DNA of 64,000 bases from an uncultured Bacteroidota bacterium (GCA_903905065.1 CAIVEW010000004.1:1-64000); one strand, 5' to 3'. Positions 54,131 to 63,311 are shown, counted from the first letter of the stretch. The notes: generated from the sequence alone by a model not told the origin. Numbers and translations: made by a program.

Positions 54131-54191
54131 GTTTTTTGGATTTTTGTTGTTCTTTGTTTCTTTTTGGTTTTTTTATTTAATGTTTATATTT

Positions 54192-55190
54192 TTATTGGGG
54201 GTGAATATCCGACAAAATTTTCTTAAAATATGCTATTGTTTCTATAAAAGATGTTTTTGTGCGCCCTCCGGATGCGTTAAAGTGCCCACCCCCGTCAAAA
54301 TAGTTTTTAGCGAAGGAACTGACATCAAAATCTCCCTTGCTCCTGAAAGAAAGTTTTACCTCGTCTGTACGCTCGGTAATAAGAGTGGCAAATTTAATAC
54401 CTGCGATGCTGAGGGGGTAATTTACTAATCCTTCCGTATCTCCGTTCTGGGCTTTAAACAAGTTGAGATCTTTGCGCGAAAGGGCTATCAGTGCCGAATT
54501 ATACTTCCTGAATACTTCCATCTTTTCAATAAGCACATAACCCAGGAACCGCATACGGCCTTCGCTCCATGAATCATATACCTCCTCGTGTATGCGAGTA
54601 TGGTCCAGCCCGTGACGCATCAGGTCGGCCACCATCACGTGCACCGCAGCGGAAGTTATCGGAAATTTGAAGGAACCTGTATCCGTCATTACGCCAGTAT
54701 AGAGGCACGTGGCAATATCTTTGTTTATCAGGCTGTTGTCGCCGCACAGGTTAATAAAATCATACACCATTTCGCAGGTGCTGCTTTTCTCCGGTATGCT
54801 AACGCCATAATCCCACACTGGTTTCGGGAACAAGTGGTGGTCTATTAAAACTTTAGGCTGTGTGGCCGCTGCCAGGGCATGCTCCAGGTGTTTGGTGCGG
54901 CTGAAATCGTTAAAGTCGAGGCAAAACACGAAATCGGCGTTGTTTAACGCCTCCAGCGACTCTTTAGGTTGCTCCTCATAGTTGAGCATGCTTGCCACAC
55001 CGGGCATCCAGGCCAGGAAGTCGGGTATTTCGCCCGGAGAAACAGGCGTTACCTGATGTCCTTTTTTTGTAAGGTAATGGGCCAAACCCAGCATACTACC
55101 TATCGCATCGCCATCCGGTTTGTGATGCGTTGTGATAAATATTTTCCTCGGCGTGCTAAGTAATGGTAAAACGTCCTGTATTGGCTGCAT
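54192..55190 (-). CDS. nrnA: NrnA-type DHH phosphoesterase (oligoribonuclease/pAp phosphatase)
   Basis: 332 aa from the ATG at 55190; the longer frame starts at GTG. DHH motifs: THHKPDGDAIGSM (motif I), FCLDFNDFSR (II), VLIDHH (III), VMTDTGSFKF (IV), and the DHHA1 C-terminus with FRSKGDFDVSSFAKNYFDGGGHFNASGG. Degrades short RNA and pAp to nucleotides; c-di-nucleotide activity is known for relatives. Promoter box 53 nt upstream; divergent from ndk. Confidence 0.88.
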   Translation of the reverse strand: MQPIQDVLPLLSTPRKIFITTHHKPDGDAIGSMLGLAHYLTKKGHQVTPVSPGEIPDFLAWMPGVASMLNYEEQPKESLEALNNADFVFCLDFNDFSRTKHLEHALAAATQPKVLIDHHLFPKPVWDYGVSIPEKSSTCEMVYDFINLCGDNSLINKDIATCLYTGVMTDTGSFKFPITSAAVHVMVADLMRHGLDHTRIHEEVYDSWSEGRMRFLGYVLIEKMEVFRKYNSALIALSRKDLNLFKAQNGDTEGLVNYPLSIAGIKFATLITERTDEVKLSFRSKGDFDVSSFAKNYFDGGGHFNASGGRTKTSFIETIAYFKKILSDIHPQ

Positions 55191-55242
55191 TATGTGCTCC
55201 CATATCACACTCCAAACCCGGAGTTTTTTTCATTTGGGAGTG

Positions 55243-55250
55243 CAAAAGTA
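55243..55250 (-). promoter_or_regulatory. Promoter -7 box (TACTTTTG) for nrnA
   Basis: Exact TAnnTTTG on the minus strand between the divergent nrnA and ndk genes, 53 nt before the ATG at 55190. Confidence 0.55.
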
Positions 55251-55393
55251 CGTTTTCTGGCGAAATACTTATCTTTTTAGTATTGTATAAGCGTTAAAAA
55301 AAGCAGGCGCAAAGGTTAAAACTGCATCACCCAATTGTTTTATTAACTGCCATTGATACAAAGTGATTTTCTTTTTTTCATACTTTTTTAACT

Positions 55394-55422
55394 TTTGCCT
55401 CTTCACATTTCCAATACCTTTG
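55394..55422 (+). promoter_or_regulatory. Promoter (TTTG-N17-TACCTTTG) for ndk
   Basis: TTTG at 55394-55397 and an exact TAnnTTTG box at 55415-55422 with a 17-nt spacer, the best-formed promoter in the window. It lies 20 nt before the ndk ATG. Confidence 0.65.
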
Positions 55423-55442
55423 CCGCATCTAAAAAATGACCT

Positions 55443-55859
55443 ATGACGAATCGTACATTCACAATGATTAAGCCCGATGCGGTGAAAGCGGAAAATATTG
55501 GGAACATTCTGCAAATGATAAACGCAGCTGGTTTTCGTATTGTTGCGATGAAATATCTGCAAATTAGCCGGCAGCAGGCGGAAAAATTCTATGAGATACA
55601 TGCTTCCCGCCCGTTCTATGGTGAACTGACAGAATTTATGAGTAGCGGGCCGATAGTTGCCGCTATTCTTGAAAAAGACAATGCGGTGGCTGATTTCCGC
55701 AAGCTGATCGGTGCCACTAATCCTGCCCAGGCGGAAGAAGGCACTATCCGTAAGAAATACGCTGCGTCAATAGGCGAGAATGCTGTGCATGGTTCCGATA
55801 GTGATGATAATGCCAAAATAGAAGGCGATTTCTTTTTTAACGGATTGGAGAGATTCTAG
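55443..55859 (+). CDS. ndk: Nucleoside diphosphate kinase
   Basis: 138 aa, standard length. MIKPDAV at the N-terminus, SRPFYGEL, and the active-site His116 in NAVHGSDS. It moves the gamma phosphate between nucleoside di- and triphosphates through phospho-His. Monocistronic: own promoter and a strong terminator at 55883-55910. Confidence 0.96.
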   Translation: MTNRTFTMIKPDAVKAENIGNILQMINAAGFRIVAMKYLQISRQQAEKFYEIHASRPFYGELTEFMSSGPIVAAILEKDNAVADFRKLIGATNPAQAEEGTIRKKYAASIGENAVHGSDSDDNAKIEGDFFFNGLERF

Positions 55860-55882
55860 GAATACATAACCAATATGTTCAG

Positions 55883-55910
55883 GCCGTCCCGGATAAGGGG
55901 CGGCTTTTTT
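55883..55910 (+). terminator. Rho-independent terminator after ndk
   Basis: 8-bp stem GCCGTCCC / GGGGCGGC (one G-U pair, 55883-55890 / 55897-55904), loop GGATAA, followed by six Ts. Confidence 0.85.
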
Positions 55911-55920
55911 GTACATGGGA

Positions 55921-56517
55921 TCAACCTACCACCGGCATATCAGTTATGCTTTGCTTTACCATCGCGATGTATTCCTCTTTCTTTGCCTTTCGAAGCTGTT
56001 TGGCTGATTCGGTGAAGTAGTGATGGTTCTCGAGAAAGCGCACCTGCATCCGGTTCCAGTCATCTTCGTTGTTGATGATATCATGTGTGCGCAATTCATT
56101 GTACAAGCCGCTTCCAATTTTAAAAAAATCATCCCGGCCAAGGTAATCAAGGTCGCTGTCGCAAATGATTTCTTCGAGCAGGTTATGAGGTGTCTGCGGT
56201 ATTTTAGTTGCCATGATCATCCCACATATGCGGTCTATCTGTTCCGCACTATAACCGAAATCAGGTAAGTGTTTAGAGACGATCTCGCAGGAAACGGTCT
56301 CATGCTCGTAGAGTTGCCAAATGAATCCGGAATCATGAAACAAAACGGCGGTAAGCAATAAGGTAAGCTCATCGCCCTTTACCTTTTCCATTTTGGCCAG
56401 TTTTTGAGCCGAACGGTACACGTCTTTTATATGCTCCGTGCTGTGGTAAGTGAGGCTATGGGGCAACTCATTTCTGAGTTTGTCCATTATGAACTTTTTT
56501 GCCCGCTTAAATTCCAT
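55921..56517 (-). CDS. HD-domain phosphohydrolase-like protein
   Basis: 198 aa, cytoplasmic. HD-domain metal ligands: H25 and H29 in YHSTEHIKD, HD at 61-62 in LFHDSG, and CDSDLDYLGRDD later for the final Asp. Similar small HD proteins act on nucleotides; substrate unknown. Convergent with ndk. Confidence 0.85.
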   Translation of the reverse strand: MEFKRAKKFIMDKLRNELPHSLTYHSTEHIKDVYRSAQKLAKMEKVKGDELTLLLTAVLFHDSGFIWQLYEHETVSCEIVSKHLPDFGYSAEQIDRICGMIMATKIPQTPHNLLEEIICDSDLDYLGRDDFFKIGSGLYNELRTHDIINNEDDWNRMQVRFLENHHYFTESAKQLRKAKKEEYIAMVKQSITDMPVVG

Positions 56518-56654
56518 AGCTCCAGATTTACATTACAAAACATATCTAACCTAAAGAATTGTACCACTTAGGTTTTTTGCCATTTTCATAATCATAAATG
56601 TAATAAATAGTAGTAATAAAATTGCATCGATAACTATTATTGAGAAAAGTAAAA

Positions 56655-56682
56655 TGAAAAATGCCCCGCTTACGCAGGGCAT
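56655..56682 (-). terminator. Terminator for the DksA-like gene
   Basis: ATGCCC / GGGCAT stem (56661-56666 / 56677-56682) extended by GC inner pairs, followed on the minus strand by TTTTTCATTTT. 34 nt after the stop at 56716. Confidence 0.65.
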
Positions 56683-56715
56683 TTTGGGAATTTGGATTTT
56701 TTTCTTTGGAATTTC

Positions 56716-57912
56716 TTAGTTCTGTTTAGATGCCATCATCTTCTTAGCTTCTATGCTAAGGGTAGCATGTGGCACAGCACGCAGGCGGGCTTTATCAATC
56801 AGCTTACCGGTGACGCGGCAGATACCGTAAGTTTTATTCTCTATACGTACCAATGCTTTTTCCAGGTGGCTCATAAATTGTATCTGGCGGCTGGCCAGTT
56901 GTGCAAGTTGCTCACGCTCCATAGCACCGCTGCCGTCTTCCATATTCATATATCGGTTTTCTGTATCTTCTGTGCCGGCTTCATCTTTGCGGGTGATGAG
57001 GCCTTGCAGGTAGTTCAGCTCCTTGCGCGCTGCCTCCAGGCGTTGTGCGATTATCTCCCTGAATTCATTGAGGTCTTCGTCGCTGTAACGGTAAGCCGGG
57101 CCTTGCTGTTCCTTAGGTTCGTCGAGTATAGATCTGTAAGTTTCCGGCTGGTAAGTGACCATCGTATTAGCATTTTCCGGCTGCTTGGATTTATTCTCCA
57201 TGCGGCGATGGGCTATGATCACGTTTGGTTTTTTCTCCGTACTACGCGCGGCCGGAGTCGCCATGGGGCGTGGTGCGCCCGGTACTGCTTTTACAGGTAC
57301 CTGGCTCAAAGTCAACGTTTTCTTTTTAGCAACCGGCGCCTTCCTGACATTCTCTGTCGGCTTTGCCACTACGGCAACTGGTTTTGCAGGCTCTGCCTTC
57401 TTTGCTGCAGGTGCTGGTTTTGCAGGTACTTTTGCTATTGGTTTTGCCGGCGCTTTAGGTGCTGGCTTAGCAGGTACTTTGGCGGCTGGTTTTACGGGCG
57501 CTTTAGGTGCAGGTTTAGCCGGAGTCTTTGTTACCACAGCTTTCTTTACAACGGGCGCTGCTTTCTTGGCAGGCGCTTTTTTAGGTGCTTCCTTTTTCTT
57601 TGCGGGCGCTGCTTTCTTGGCTATTGGTGCTGGTTTTTTCTTATTCACAGTCTGTTTGCTCTGGTTTTTGTCTGTTTTTACAATGGTTTTCGCTTTCGGT
57701 GCAGGTACATTTTTGGCAGCCGGCTTACTTGCTTTCTTTACAGGCGCGGCCTTCTTAGGGGCTGCCGCTCCTTTTTTAGGTGCAGGTTTAGCCGTTTTAG
57801 ACTTTACATCCTTATTCGCCACGGCTTTTGCAGCGGGTGCAGCTTTTTTAACAGCCGCTACAGGCTTTGCGCTTTTAGAGGACTTGGCTGCCTTGTTGTT
57901 CTTTATAGCCAT
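56716..57912 (-). CDS. DksA/TraR-like protein with long Ala/Lys/Pro-rich N-terminal tail
   Basis: 398 aa. Residues 1-205 are nearly all Ala, Lys, Pro and Val, with repeats such as KPAPKAPAKP and KKAAPAK, like histone H1 or bacterial Hc1-type DNA-binding tails. The C-terminal ~130 residues form a DksA/TraR coiled coil and 'zinc-finger' segment: YSDEDLNEFREIIAQRLEAARKEL and YGICRVTGKLIDKARLRAVPHATLS. Only one of the four zinc Cys remains; relatives in Bacteroidota are also Cys-poor. May bind RNA polymerase through the coiled coil and nucleic acid through the tail. It is followed 5 nt downstream of ileS in the same direction, so possibly co-transcribed. Confidence 0.85.
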   Translation of the reverse strand: MAIKNNKAAKSSKSAKPVAAVKKAAPAAKAVANKDVKSKTAKPAPKKGAAAPKKAAPVKKASKPAAKNVPAPKAKTIVKTDKNQSKQTVNKKKPAPIAKKAAPAKKKEAPKKAPAKKAAPVVKKAVVTKTPAKPAPKAPVKPAAKVPAKPAPKAPAKPIAKVPAKPAPAAKKAEPAKPVAVVAKPTENVRKAPVAKKKTLTLSQVPVKAVPGAPRPMATPAARSTEKKPNVIIAHRRMENKSKQPENANTMVTYQPETYRSILDEPKEQQGPAYRYSDEDLNEFREIIAQRLEAARKELNYLQGLITRKDEAGTEDTENRYMNMEDGSGAMEREQLAQLASRQIQFMSHLEKALVRIENKTYGICRVTGKLIDKARLRAVPHATLSIEAKKMMASKQN

Positions 57913-57917
57913 GGCTT

Positions 57918-60900
57918 TTAAGATGTTTTAGATATAAGAATATTGAGTGTTACGTCATTTACTTCTATTTCCGTCCCGTTGTCAATTCCTGTCTCAATTT
58001 CTATCCTATCTGCTAAAATTTCCGCGCAAATATAGTCATTATGTTTAATTATCGCATCCCCCAGTGATTTATAGTCATTTATATGAACTATTATTCTATC
58101 TGTTAGGTCTAAACCGCTGTCTTTTCTTAGTTTTTGTATCTTATTTACCAGTTCGCGGGCGTTCCCTTCTTCTTCCAATTCGGGTGTTATCGTGATGTCG
58201 AGGGCTACAGTGAGGCTGTCTTTGTTGGCTACAGACCAACCTGGGATGTCTTCAGCTATTATCTCTACGTCGGTAATCTGTACTTCAACCGGTTCGCCAT
58301 CAATAGTAAACGTGAAACTTTTTTGTTTTTCCAAAGCACTGATGTCTTGCTGGCCCATTTGGGCTATGGCAGCAGCCACGCTTTTCATTTTAGCGCCCAT
58401 GCGAGCACCAAGCGTCTTAAAGTTCGCCTTGATCTTCTTTTTTATGAATCCTTCCGTATCAGTTAGGTATTCTATGGCTTTAATGTTCACTTCACTCTTT
58501 ATCAGTTCTTCTATCTTGCCGATCTGGTCTTTGGTACGGCCATCCATAACCGGTATCAATATCTTTGACAGCGGCTGGCGAACTTTGATATTTACTTTCT
58601 TTCTTATGGACAGTACCAACGAAGAAATATCCTGCGCCAATCTCATGCGCTCTTCAAGTGCGGCATCTATGCAGTCCTCATCAGCCTCTGGGAAGTCTGC
58701 CAGGTGCACGGACTTGCATTTGTTGCGGCTGGAAACACAATCCAGGTTGGTAAACAGCCAGTCGGCAAAGAAGGGGGCTATTGGCGCCATGAGCAATGCC
58801 ATGGTTTCCAGGCATTCGTAAAGCGTTTGGTACGCGCATATTTTATCGTGCTCGTATTCGCCCTTCCAGAACCGGCGGCGGCATAGGCGCACATACCAGT
58901 TGCTCAGTTGCTCATCGAGGAAGGACTCCATAGCCCTGCCTGCCTGGGTAGGCTCGTAGTCTTCCAGAGCAGCAGTAACATCTTTTATAAGCGTGTTCAG
59001 CGATGAAAGTATCCAACGATCTATTTCCGGCCGGTCATGTACCGGAATATACTTTTCTTTGAACGTGAAATGATCCACGTTTGCGTAAAGTGCAAAGAAC
59101 TGATAGGTGTTGTAAAGTGTGCCGAAATATTTGCGTTGCACTTCTTTAATGCCTTCAAGGTCAAAACGTAAGCTGTCCCATGGAGACGCATTAGTGATCA
59201 GGTACCAGCGGGTGGCATCTGCACTATATTTTTCGATGGTTTCGAATGGGTCGATAACATTGCCCACGCGCTTACTCATTTTATTGCCGTTCTTATCCAG
59301 CACCAGGCCATTGCTTACTACTGTTTTATAGGCCACGCTATCAAATAGCATAACGCCCAGCGCATGCAGCGTATAAAACCAGCCTCTTGTCTGGTCCACC
59401 CCCTCCGCTATGAAGTCGGCTGGGAAATTCTTCTTAATATCTTTGTGCGGATGCTTCTCAAAAGGGTAGTGCAACTGTGCGTAAGGCATAGCCCCACTGT
59501 CGAACCATACATCTATCAGGTCCGGTTCCCGTTTCATCGGCTGGCCGCTGTCCGACACCAATATTATACTGTCTACAAATGGTTTGTGCAGGTCCAGGTC
59601 TTCTTTGCGGGTAGGCTTGAATGTAAGTGTCCCTGTCACATCATGATAGGGATTCTCGCCGCGGGTTTCCTCCAGCAGTTGATTCAGCCCCAGCGCTTTA
59701 TTCGCTTTCTGGGCCTCGTCCACTAATTCCTGGATGCTGCCTATGCATTTTACCGAGCCATCGTCGCTTACCCATACCGGAAGGGGAGTGCCCCAGAACC
59801 GGCTGCGGCTCAGGTTCCAATCCACCATATTCTCCAGCCAGTTGCCGAAGCGGCCTTCGCCGGTAGCCTTGGGCTTCCAGTTGATGGTTTTGTTCAGCTC
59901 TATCATTCTGTCCTTCACTGCCGTGGTGCGTATGAACCAGGCATCCAGCGGATAATAGATAATGGGCTTGTCTGTGCGCCAGCAGTGCGGATAGGTATGT
60001 TCGTATTTCTCTACTTTGAAGGCGTGGCCACTTAGTTTCAGCTTTACAGCTATGTCCACGTCCACGTCTTTATAATCAGGATCGTTCTTGTAATCTTTCA
60101 CATACCTGCCGCTGAACTCCCCGGTATAGTCGTTGAACTTACCTTCCTTGTCCACCATGATCAGTATGCCGATGTTGTTCTTCTTGCCTACGCGGTAGTC
60201 ATCAGCGCCAAAGGCCGGTGCGGTATGTACAATGCCGGTACCGTCTTCGGTAGTTACAAAGTCGCCAAGTATCACACGCCATGGATCACCGCCGGCTATT
60301 TCACGCGTATTGCCATCGCAGTGCAGCAACTGATCGTAACGCAAGCCTTCCATTTCGCGGCCCTTAAATTCATGTATTATCTTCCACGGCAGGATCTTGC
60401 TTTCACTGGTATATATGGTGAAGTCAGATTCCGCACCTTCCGGCTTAAAGTATTTGCCTACCAGAGCCTTGGCGAGGATGACATTACAGGGCTGGTGCGT
60501 GTATGGGTTAAAAGTCTGCACCAGTACGTAATCTATATTTGGCCCCACGGTGAGCCCGCAGTTGCTGGGCAGTGTCCATGGGGTGGTGGTCCACGCCATG
60601 AAAAACACGGCTGCAGCTTTTTCTGCTTCGATGAGCCCGCCGCCTATGGGCATTTTTACAAATGGTTCCCATACACCAAGGGCTATCTTTTGCAATTCAA
60701 ATTGCAGCGGATTGAGAAACTCCATTTCGCCATCACGTTCCGAGCGTGCAGGTATGAGGCTGAACATAGCCACCACCGTAGTGTCCTTCACATCCTTGTA
60801 GGTGCCGGGCTGGTTAAGCTCGTGGCTGCTGAGGCCGGTGCCTGCTGCGGGAGAGTAGGGTTGTATGCTTACACTCTTGTAGAGCAGGTCCTTATTGTAT

Positions 60901-61400
60901 AATTCCTTCAGCGCCCACCATAGTGTTTCTATATATTCATTGTCGAAGGTTACATACGGGTCGGTCATGTCCACCCAGTAGCCCATCTTTTCGGTGATCT
61001 CTTCCCACTTATCCTTGTACCGCATTACCACCTCGCGGCACTTTTTGTTATAGTCTTCTACGCTAATTTTCTTACCTATATCTTCCTTGGTAATGCCCAG
61101 TTCTTTCTCTACGCCTAGCTCTACGGGCAGGCCGTGCGTATCCCATCCCGCTTTGCGGTTTACCTGGTAGCCTTGCATGGTTTTGTAGCGGCAAACCAGG
61201 TCCTTCAGTGTACGGCTAATAACGTGATGTATGCCGGGAAGGCCATTGGCGCTTGGTGGCCCTTCATAAAATACGAACGGCTCCTCACCATCGCGAAGTT
61301 TCACACTCTCATTGAAAGTATGCTCTGCCTTCCACTTAGCCAGGTATTCCTGCTCTATGGACGGCATATTCAATCCTTTATATTCGTTGTATTTGCTCAT
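57918..61400 (-). CDS. ileS: Isoleucine-tRNA ligase (type 2)
   Basis: 1160 aa, longer than typical bacterial type 1 enzymes and with no zinc ribbon seen at the C-terminus, so type 2. The HIGH-equivalent is GIHH (residues 56-59, 61224-61235), a swap of the first and third motif positions; KMSKR(VGN) is normal. The CP1 editing domain, anticodon-binding region with WFIRTTAVKD, and the long C-terminus are present. It charges tRNA-Ile. The GxHH swap is reported for mupirocin hyper-resistant IleRS2. A promoter box lies at 61478-61485, 77 nt upstream; a short tandem repeat lies in the leader. Confidence 0.95.
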   Translation of the reverse strand: MSKYNEYKGLNMPSIEQEYLAKWKAEHTFNESVKLRDGEEPFVFYEGPPSANGLPGIHHVISRTLKDLVCRYKTMQGYQVNRKAGWDTHGLPVELGVEKELGITKEDIGKKISVEDYNKKCREVVMRYKDKWEEITEKMGYWVDMTDPYVTFDNEYIETLWWALKELYNKDLLYKSVSIQPYSPAAGTGLSSHELNQPGTYKDVKDTTVVAMFSLIPARSERDGEMEFLNPLQFELQKIALGVWEPFVKMPIGGGLIEAEKAAAVFFMAWTTTPWTLPSNCGLTVGPNIDYVLVQTFNPYTHQPCNVILAKALVGKYFKPEGAESDFTIYTSESKILPWKIIHEFKGREMEGLRYDQLLHCDGNTREIAGGDPWRVILGDFVTTEDGTGIVHTAPAFGADDYRVGKKNNIGILIMVDKEGKFNDYTGEFSGRYVKDYKNDPDYKDVDVDIAVKLKLSGHAFKVEKYEHTYPHCWRTDKPIIYYPLDAWFIRTTAVKDRMIELNKTINWKPKATGEGRFGNWLENMVDWNLSRSRFWGTPLPVWVSDDGSVKCIGSIQELVDEAQKANKALGLNQLLEETRGENPYHDVTGTLTFKPTRKEDLDLHKPFVDSIILVSDSGQPMKREPDLIDVWFDSGAMPYAQLHYPFEKHPHKDIKKNFPADFIAEGVDQTRGWFYTLHALGVMLFDSVAYKTVVSNGLVLDKNGNKMSKRVGNVIDPFETIEKYSADATRWYLITNASPWDSLRFDLEGIKEVQRKYFGTLYNTYQFFALYANVDHFTFKEKYIPVHDRPEIDRWILSSLNTLIKDVTAALEDYEPTQAGRAMESFLDEQLSNWYVRLCRRRFWKGEYEHDKICAYQTLYECLETMALLMAPIAPFFADWLFTNLDCVSSRNKCKSVHLADFPEADEDCIDAALEERMRLAQDISSLVLSIRKKVNIKVRQPLSKILIPVMDGRTKDQIGKIEELIKSEVNIKAIEYLTDTEGFIKKKIKANFKTLGARMGAKMKSVAAAIAQMGQQDISALEKQKSFTFTIDGEPVEVQITDVEIIAEDIPGWSVANKDSLTVALDITITPELEEEGNARELVNKIQKLRKDSGLDLTDRIIVHINDYKSLGDAIIKHNDYICAEILADRIEIETGIDNGTEIEVNDVTLNILISKTS

Positions 61401-61402
61401 TT

Positions 61403-61436
61403 TAGTCGTAAGTCGTAAGTCGAGAGTCGTAAGTCT
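61403..61436. repeat. Short tandem AGTCGTAAG-type repeat, locus 3 (ileS leader)
   Basis: Tandem TAGTCGTAAG units with one variant (AGTCGAGAG) between the ileS promoter box and its ATG. Related to 29463-29496 and, reversed, to 35710-35736. Confidence 0.6.
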
Positions 61437-61477
61437 GCGAGGTGCAGAAAATGGCTAAGTTGGCTTTAAAATGCGTG

Positions 61478-61485
61478 CAAAGGTA
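61478..61485 (-). promoter_or_regulatory. Promoter -7 box (TACCTTTG) for ileS
   Basis: Exact TAnnTTTG on the minus strand; ileS has a 77-nt leader after it, unlike the leaderless genes of the window. Confidence 0.55.
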
Positions 61486-61627
61486 GGGAGATTATTTTGA
61501 AAATATTGAAGCAGTATTTTTTCGCATATTAGCAGTTTGTCGGTCGAGATAAGACAATAATAGCGGTTATTTTTTTGCTAAAGTCTGGCGACCAAGCAAT
61601 ATTCCATTCATTCCCTAATATTACACC

Positions 61628-62218
61628 ATGAATGCCCCAGCACTAAAACACCTCCGCACTGCCATCCATCGCTTCCTGAAACTGGATGATGCGGAATGGG
61701 ATATGCTGGTGCCGTACACTGAAGAGCGGCAACTGGCGAAGCATGAGCTTTTCGCAGTAGAGGGTAAGGCCGCACATGAGGTTGGCTTTATGCTGGAGGG
61801 CAATATGCGGCATTACTATACACGGGATGGTGAAGAAAAGACAACCTATTTTTATTTCGAGGGGCATTTCGTGAGTTCGTATATCAGTTGCCTCACCGGC
61901 AAGCCTTCGGAACTTACTATAGAGGCGCTTACCGATTGCACCCTCCTTGTTTTTAAATATAAGGACCTGCAAAAATTATACGATCTGTCGCATAAATGGG
62001 AGCGGTTCGGCAGGGTATTGGCCGAGTATCTAGCCATTGGGCTGGAGGAGCGGATGGTTGGTCTGCTGATGCTGAGCCCCGAGGAGCGCTATCTGCAACT
62101 ACTGGATAGCAACAAACAAAAGATCATAGAGCGCATACCGCAACATTATGTGTCCAGCTATCTGGGCATTACGCCGGTGAGCCTCAGCCGAATCCGTGCA
62201 CGGCTACTCAAAAAGTGA
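61628..62218 (+). CDS. Crp/Fnr-family cyclic-nucleotide-binding-like regulator
   Basis: 196 aa. N-terminal cNMP-binding beta barrel (about 20-115) with FAVEGKAAHEVGFMLEGNMRHYY and SYISCLTGKPSELTIEALTDCTLLVF, then a dimer helix and a C-terminal HTH_CRP-like segment (QHYVSSYLGITPVSLSRIRARLLKK). The cAMP-contact Arg-Ser-Ala in the phosphate-binding cassette is not conserved, so it may not bind cAMP. Divergent from ileS. Confidence 0.85.
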   Translation: MNAPALKHLRTAIHRFLKLDDAEWDMLVPYTEERQLAKHELFAVEGKAAHEVGFMLEGNMRHYYTRDGEEKTTYFYFEGHFVSSYISCLTGKPSELTIEALTDCTLLVFKYKDLQKLYDLSHKWERFGRVLAEYLAIGLEERMVGLLMLSPEERYLQLLDSNKQKIIERIPQHYVSSYLGITPVSLSRIRARLLKK

Positions 62219-62294
62219 GTTGGTATTTCTTATCTTAAGTTAACGTCCGCAGGATGGTTCGTGTGCGAGCTTTGCTTCATAAAATCAAACGTTT

Positions 62295-62681
62295 ATGAAA
62301 AACCTCCTAAGATCAGAACAGGCTATGCAGCTAGCACTCGCAATTATTGCGCTTTATTACCAGCCCATTCACTTTGCGTGGTGGTTGTGGCCATTTCTTT
62401 TCCTTTCTCCAGATATTAGCATGGTTGGATATTTGATCAACGCCAAAGTGGGAGCAATGTCATATAACATTGCTCACCATAAAGCCGTCGCCGGAATTTT
62501 GATAGCTATAGGTTTTATGTTTCATTTTCCCATCCCTTTGTTTGTTGGGCTGCTCTTGTGGGCACACTCCTCCTTTGATCGCATAATGGGCTACGGTCTT
62601 AAATATCAGGATTCATTCGATCATACACACCTTGGCTTGAGCGGTAAAAGAGCCAAAATGCAAATCCCGCAAAAAGGGTGA
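62295..62681 (+). CDS. DUF4260-like membrane protein
   Basis: 128 aa, three or four hydrophobic segments. Pattern SPDISMVGYLINAKVGAMSYNIAHH and the His/Asp-containing DHTHLG near the C-terminus fit the DUF4260 family as recalled. Inner-membrane protein of unknown function, 76 nt after the Crp/Fnr-like gene, possibly in its transcript. Confidence 0.7.
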   Translation: MKNLLRSEQAMQLALAIIALYYQPIHFAWWLWPFLFLSPDISMVGYLINAKVGAMSYNIAHHKAVAGILIAIGFMFHFPIPLFVGLLLWAHSSFDRIMGYGLKYQDSFDHTHLGLSGKRAKMQIPQKG

Positions 62682-62715
62682 TGCTCCGGAAGCCCCGGGT
62701 CTGTATGTTTCGGGT

Positions 62716-63180
62716 ATGAACAAATGGTTTCGGGTTGCCATTCTTTTTGCCACCGCCGGGGTAGTGTGGTGTTGCTTTATGCAGCTGCTGTTCATTTATT
62801 CGGGTGCGCAGCAAATACTGGCAGACCCAGCGCGGCAGAGCAGTAAATTTTTGAAGTCCTTTACGGAATATGAGCCGCTACCTCGAATGGCAAGTGATAA
62901 CTCATTTGTCTGGAAAGGGTTCTTTGTGTGTGGAATATTTGCTGCTACGGCCTTTTTGATCATCAATTCTAAGTTCAAGGGTGGCTGGCTAAAACGAGGT
63001 CTACTCTTTGGCCTCTTGCACTGGGCTGTAATGACGCCCTGGTTTGAGTTTTATCTGCCATACAACGTAATGAATGAGCCGCTTGTCCTCGTGTTGTTTG
63101 AGGCCGGCCTGTGGCTGATAACTATCATGTTGACCTCGTGTTATATGTCTTTCGTGGTTAATTTTCGCCGTCCCGCCTAA
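62716..63180 (+). CDS. Hypothetical membrane protein
   Basis: 154 aa with four hydrophobic helices: about 5-27, 68-85, 94-115 and 125-148. No known domain. Short Arg/Lys loops suggest an inner-membrane protein. Probably in one transcript with the DUF4260-like gene (34-nt gap). Confidence 0.6.
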   Translation: MNKWFRVAILFATAGVVWCCFMQLLFIYSGAQQILADPARQSSKFLKSFTEYEPLPRMASDNSFVWKGFFVCGIFAATAFLIINSKFKGGWLKRGLLFGLLHWAVMTPWFEFYLPYNVMNEPLVLVLFEAGLWLITIMLTSCYMSFVVNFRRPA

Positions 63181-63273
63181 TGATCATATCTATGTAATTC
63201 CGCAGAGTCTTCGTCGCTTTGCGCTAAAGGAAATAGTTGCCAAGCCGCACTTCCTTCTTACAGAAATTAAAGG

Positions 63274-63281
63274 TAAGTTTG
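63274..63281 (+). promoter_or_regulatory. Promoter -7 box (TAAGTTTG) for the sensor gene
   Basis: Exact TAnnTTTG, 40 nt before the GTG at 63322, followed by a 16-bp palindrome. Confidence 0.5.
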
Positions 63282-63295
63282 CGTTAACTAATCAA

Positions 63296-63311
63296 TTACA
63301 ATTAATTGTAA
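63296..63311. promoter_or_regulatory. 16-bp perfect palindrome in the leader of the sensor gene
   Basis: TTACAATTAATTGTAA lies about 15 nt after the promoter box and 10 nt before the GTG. Position suits a repressor operator (roadblock) or a leader structure. Confidence 0.45.

Noticed and set aside
56692-57931. Plus-strand frames of 409 and 258 aa opposite the DksA-like gene.
   Set aside because: They mirror the Ala/Lys/Pro repeat DNA (Cys/Arg/Phe-rich or Ala/Gly-rich low complexity) and lack any domain.
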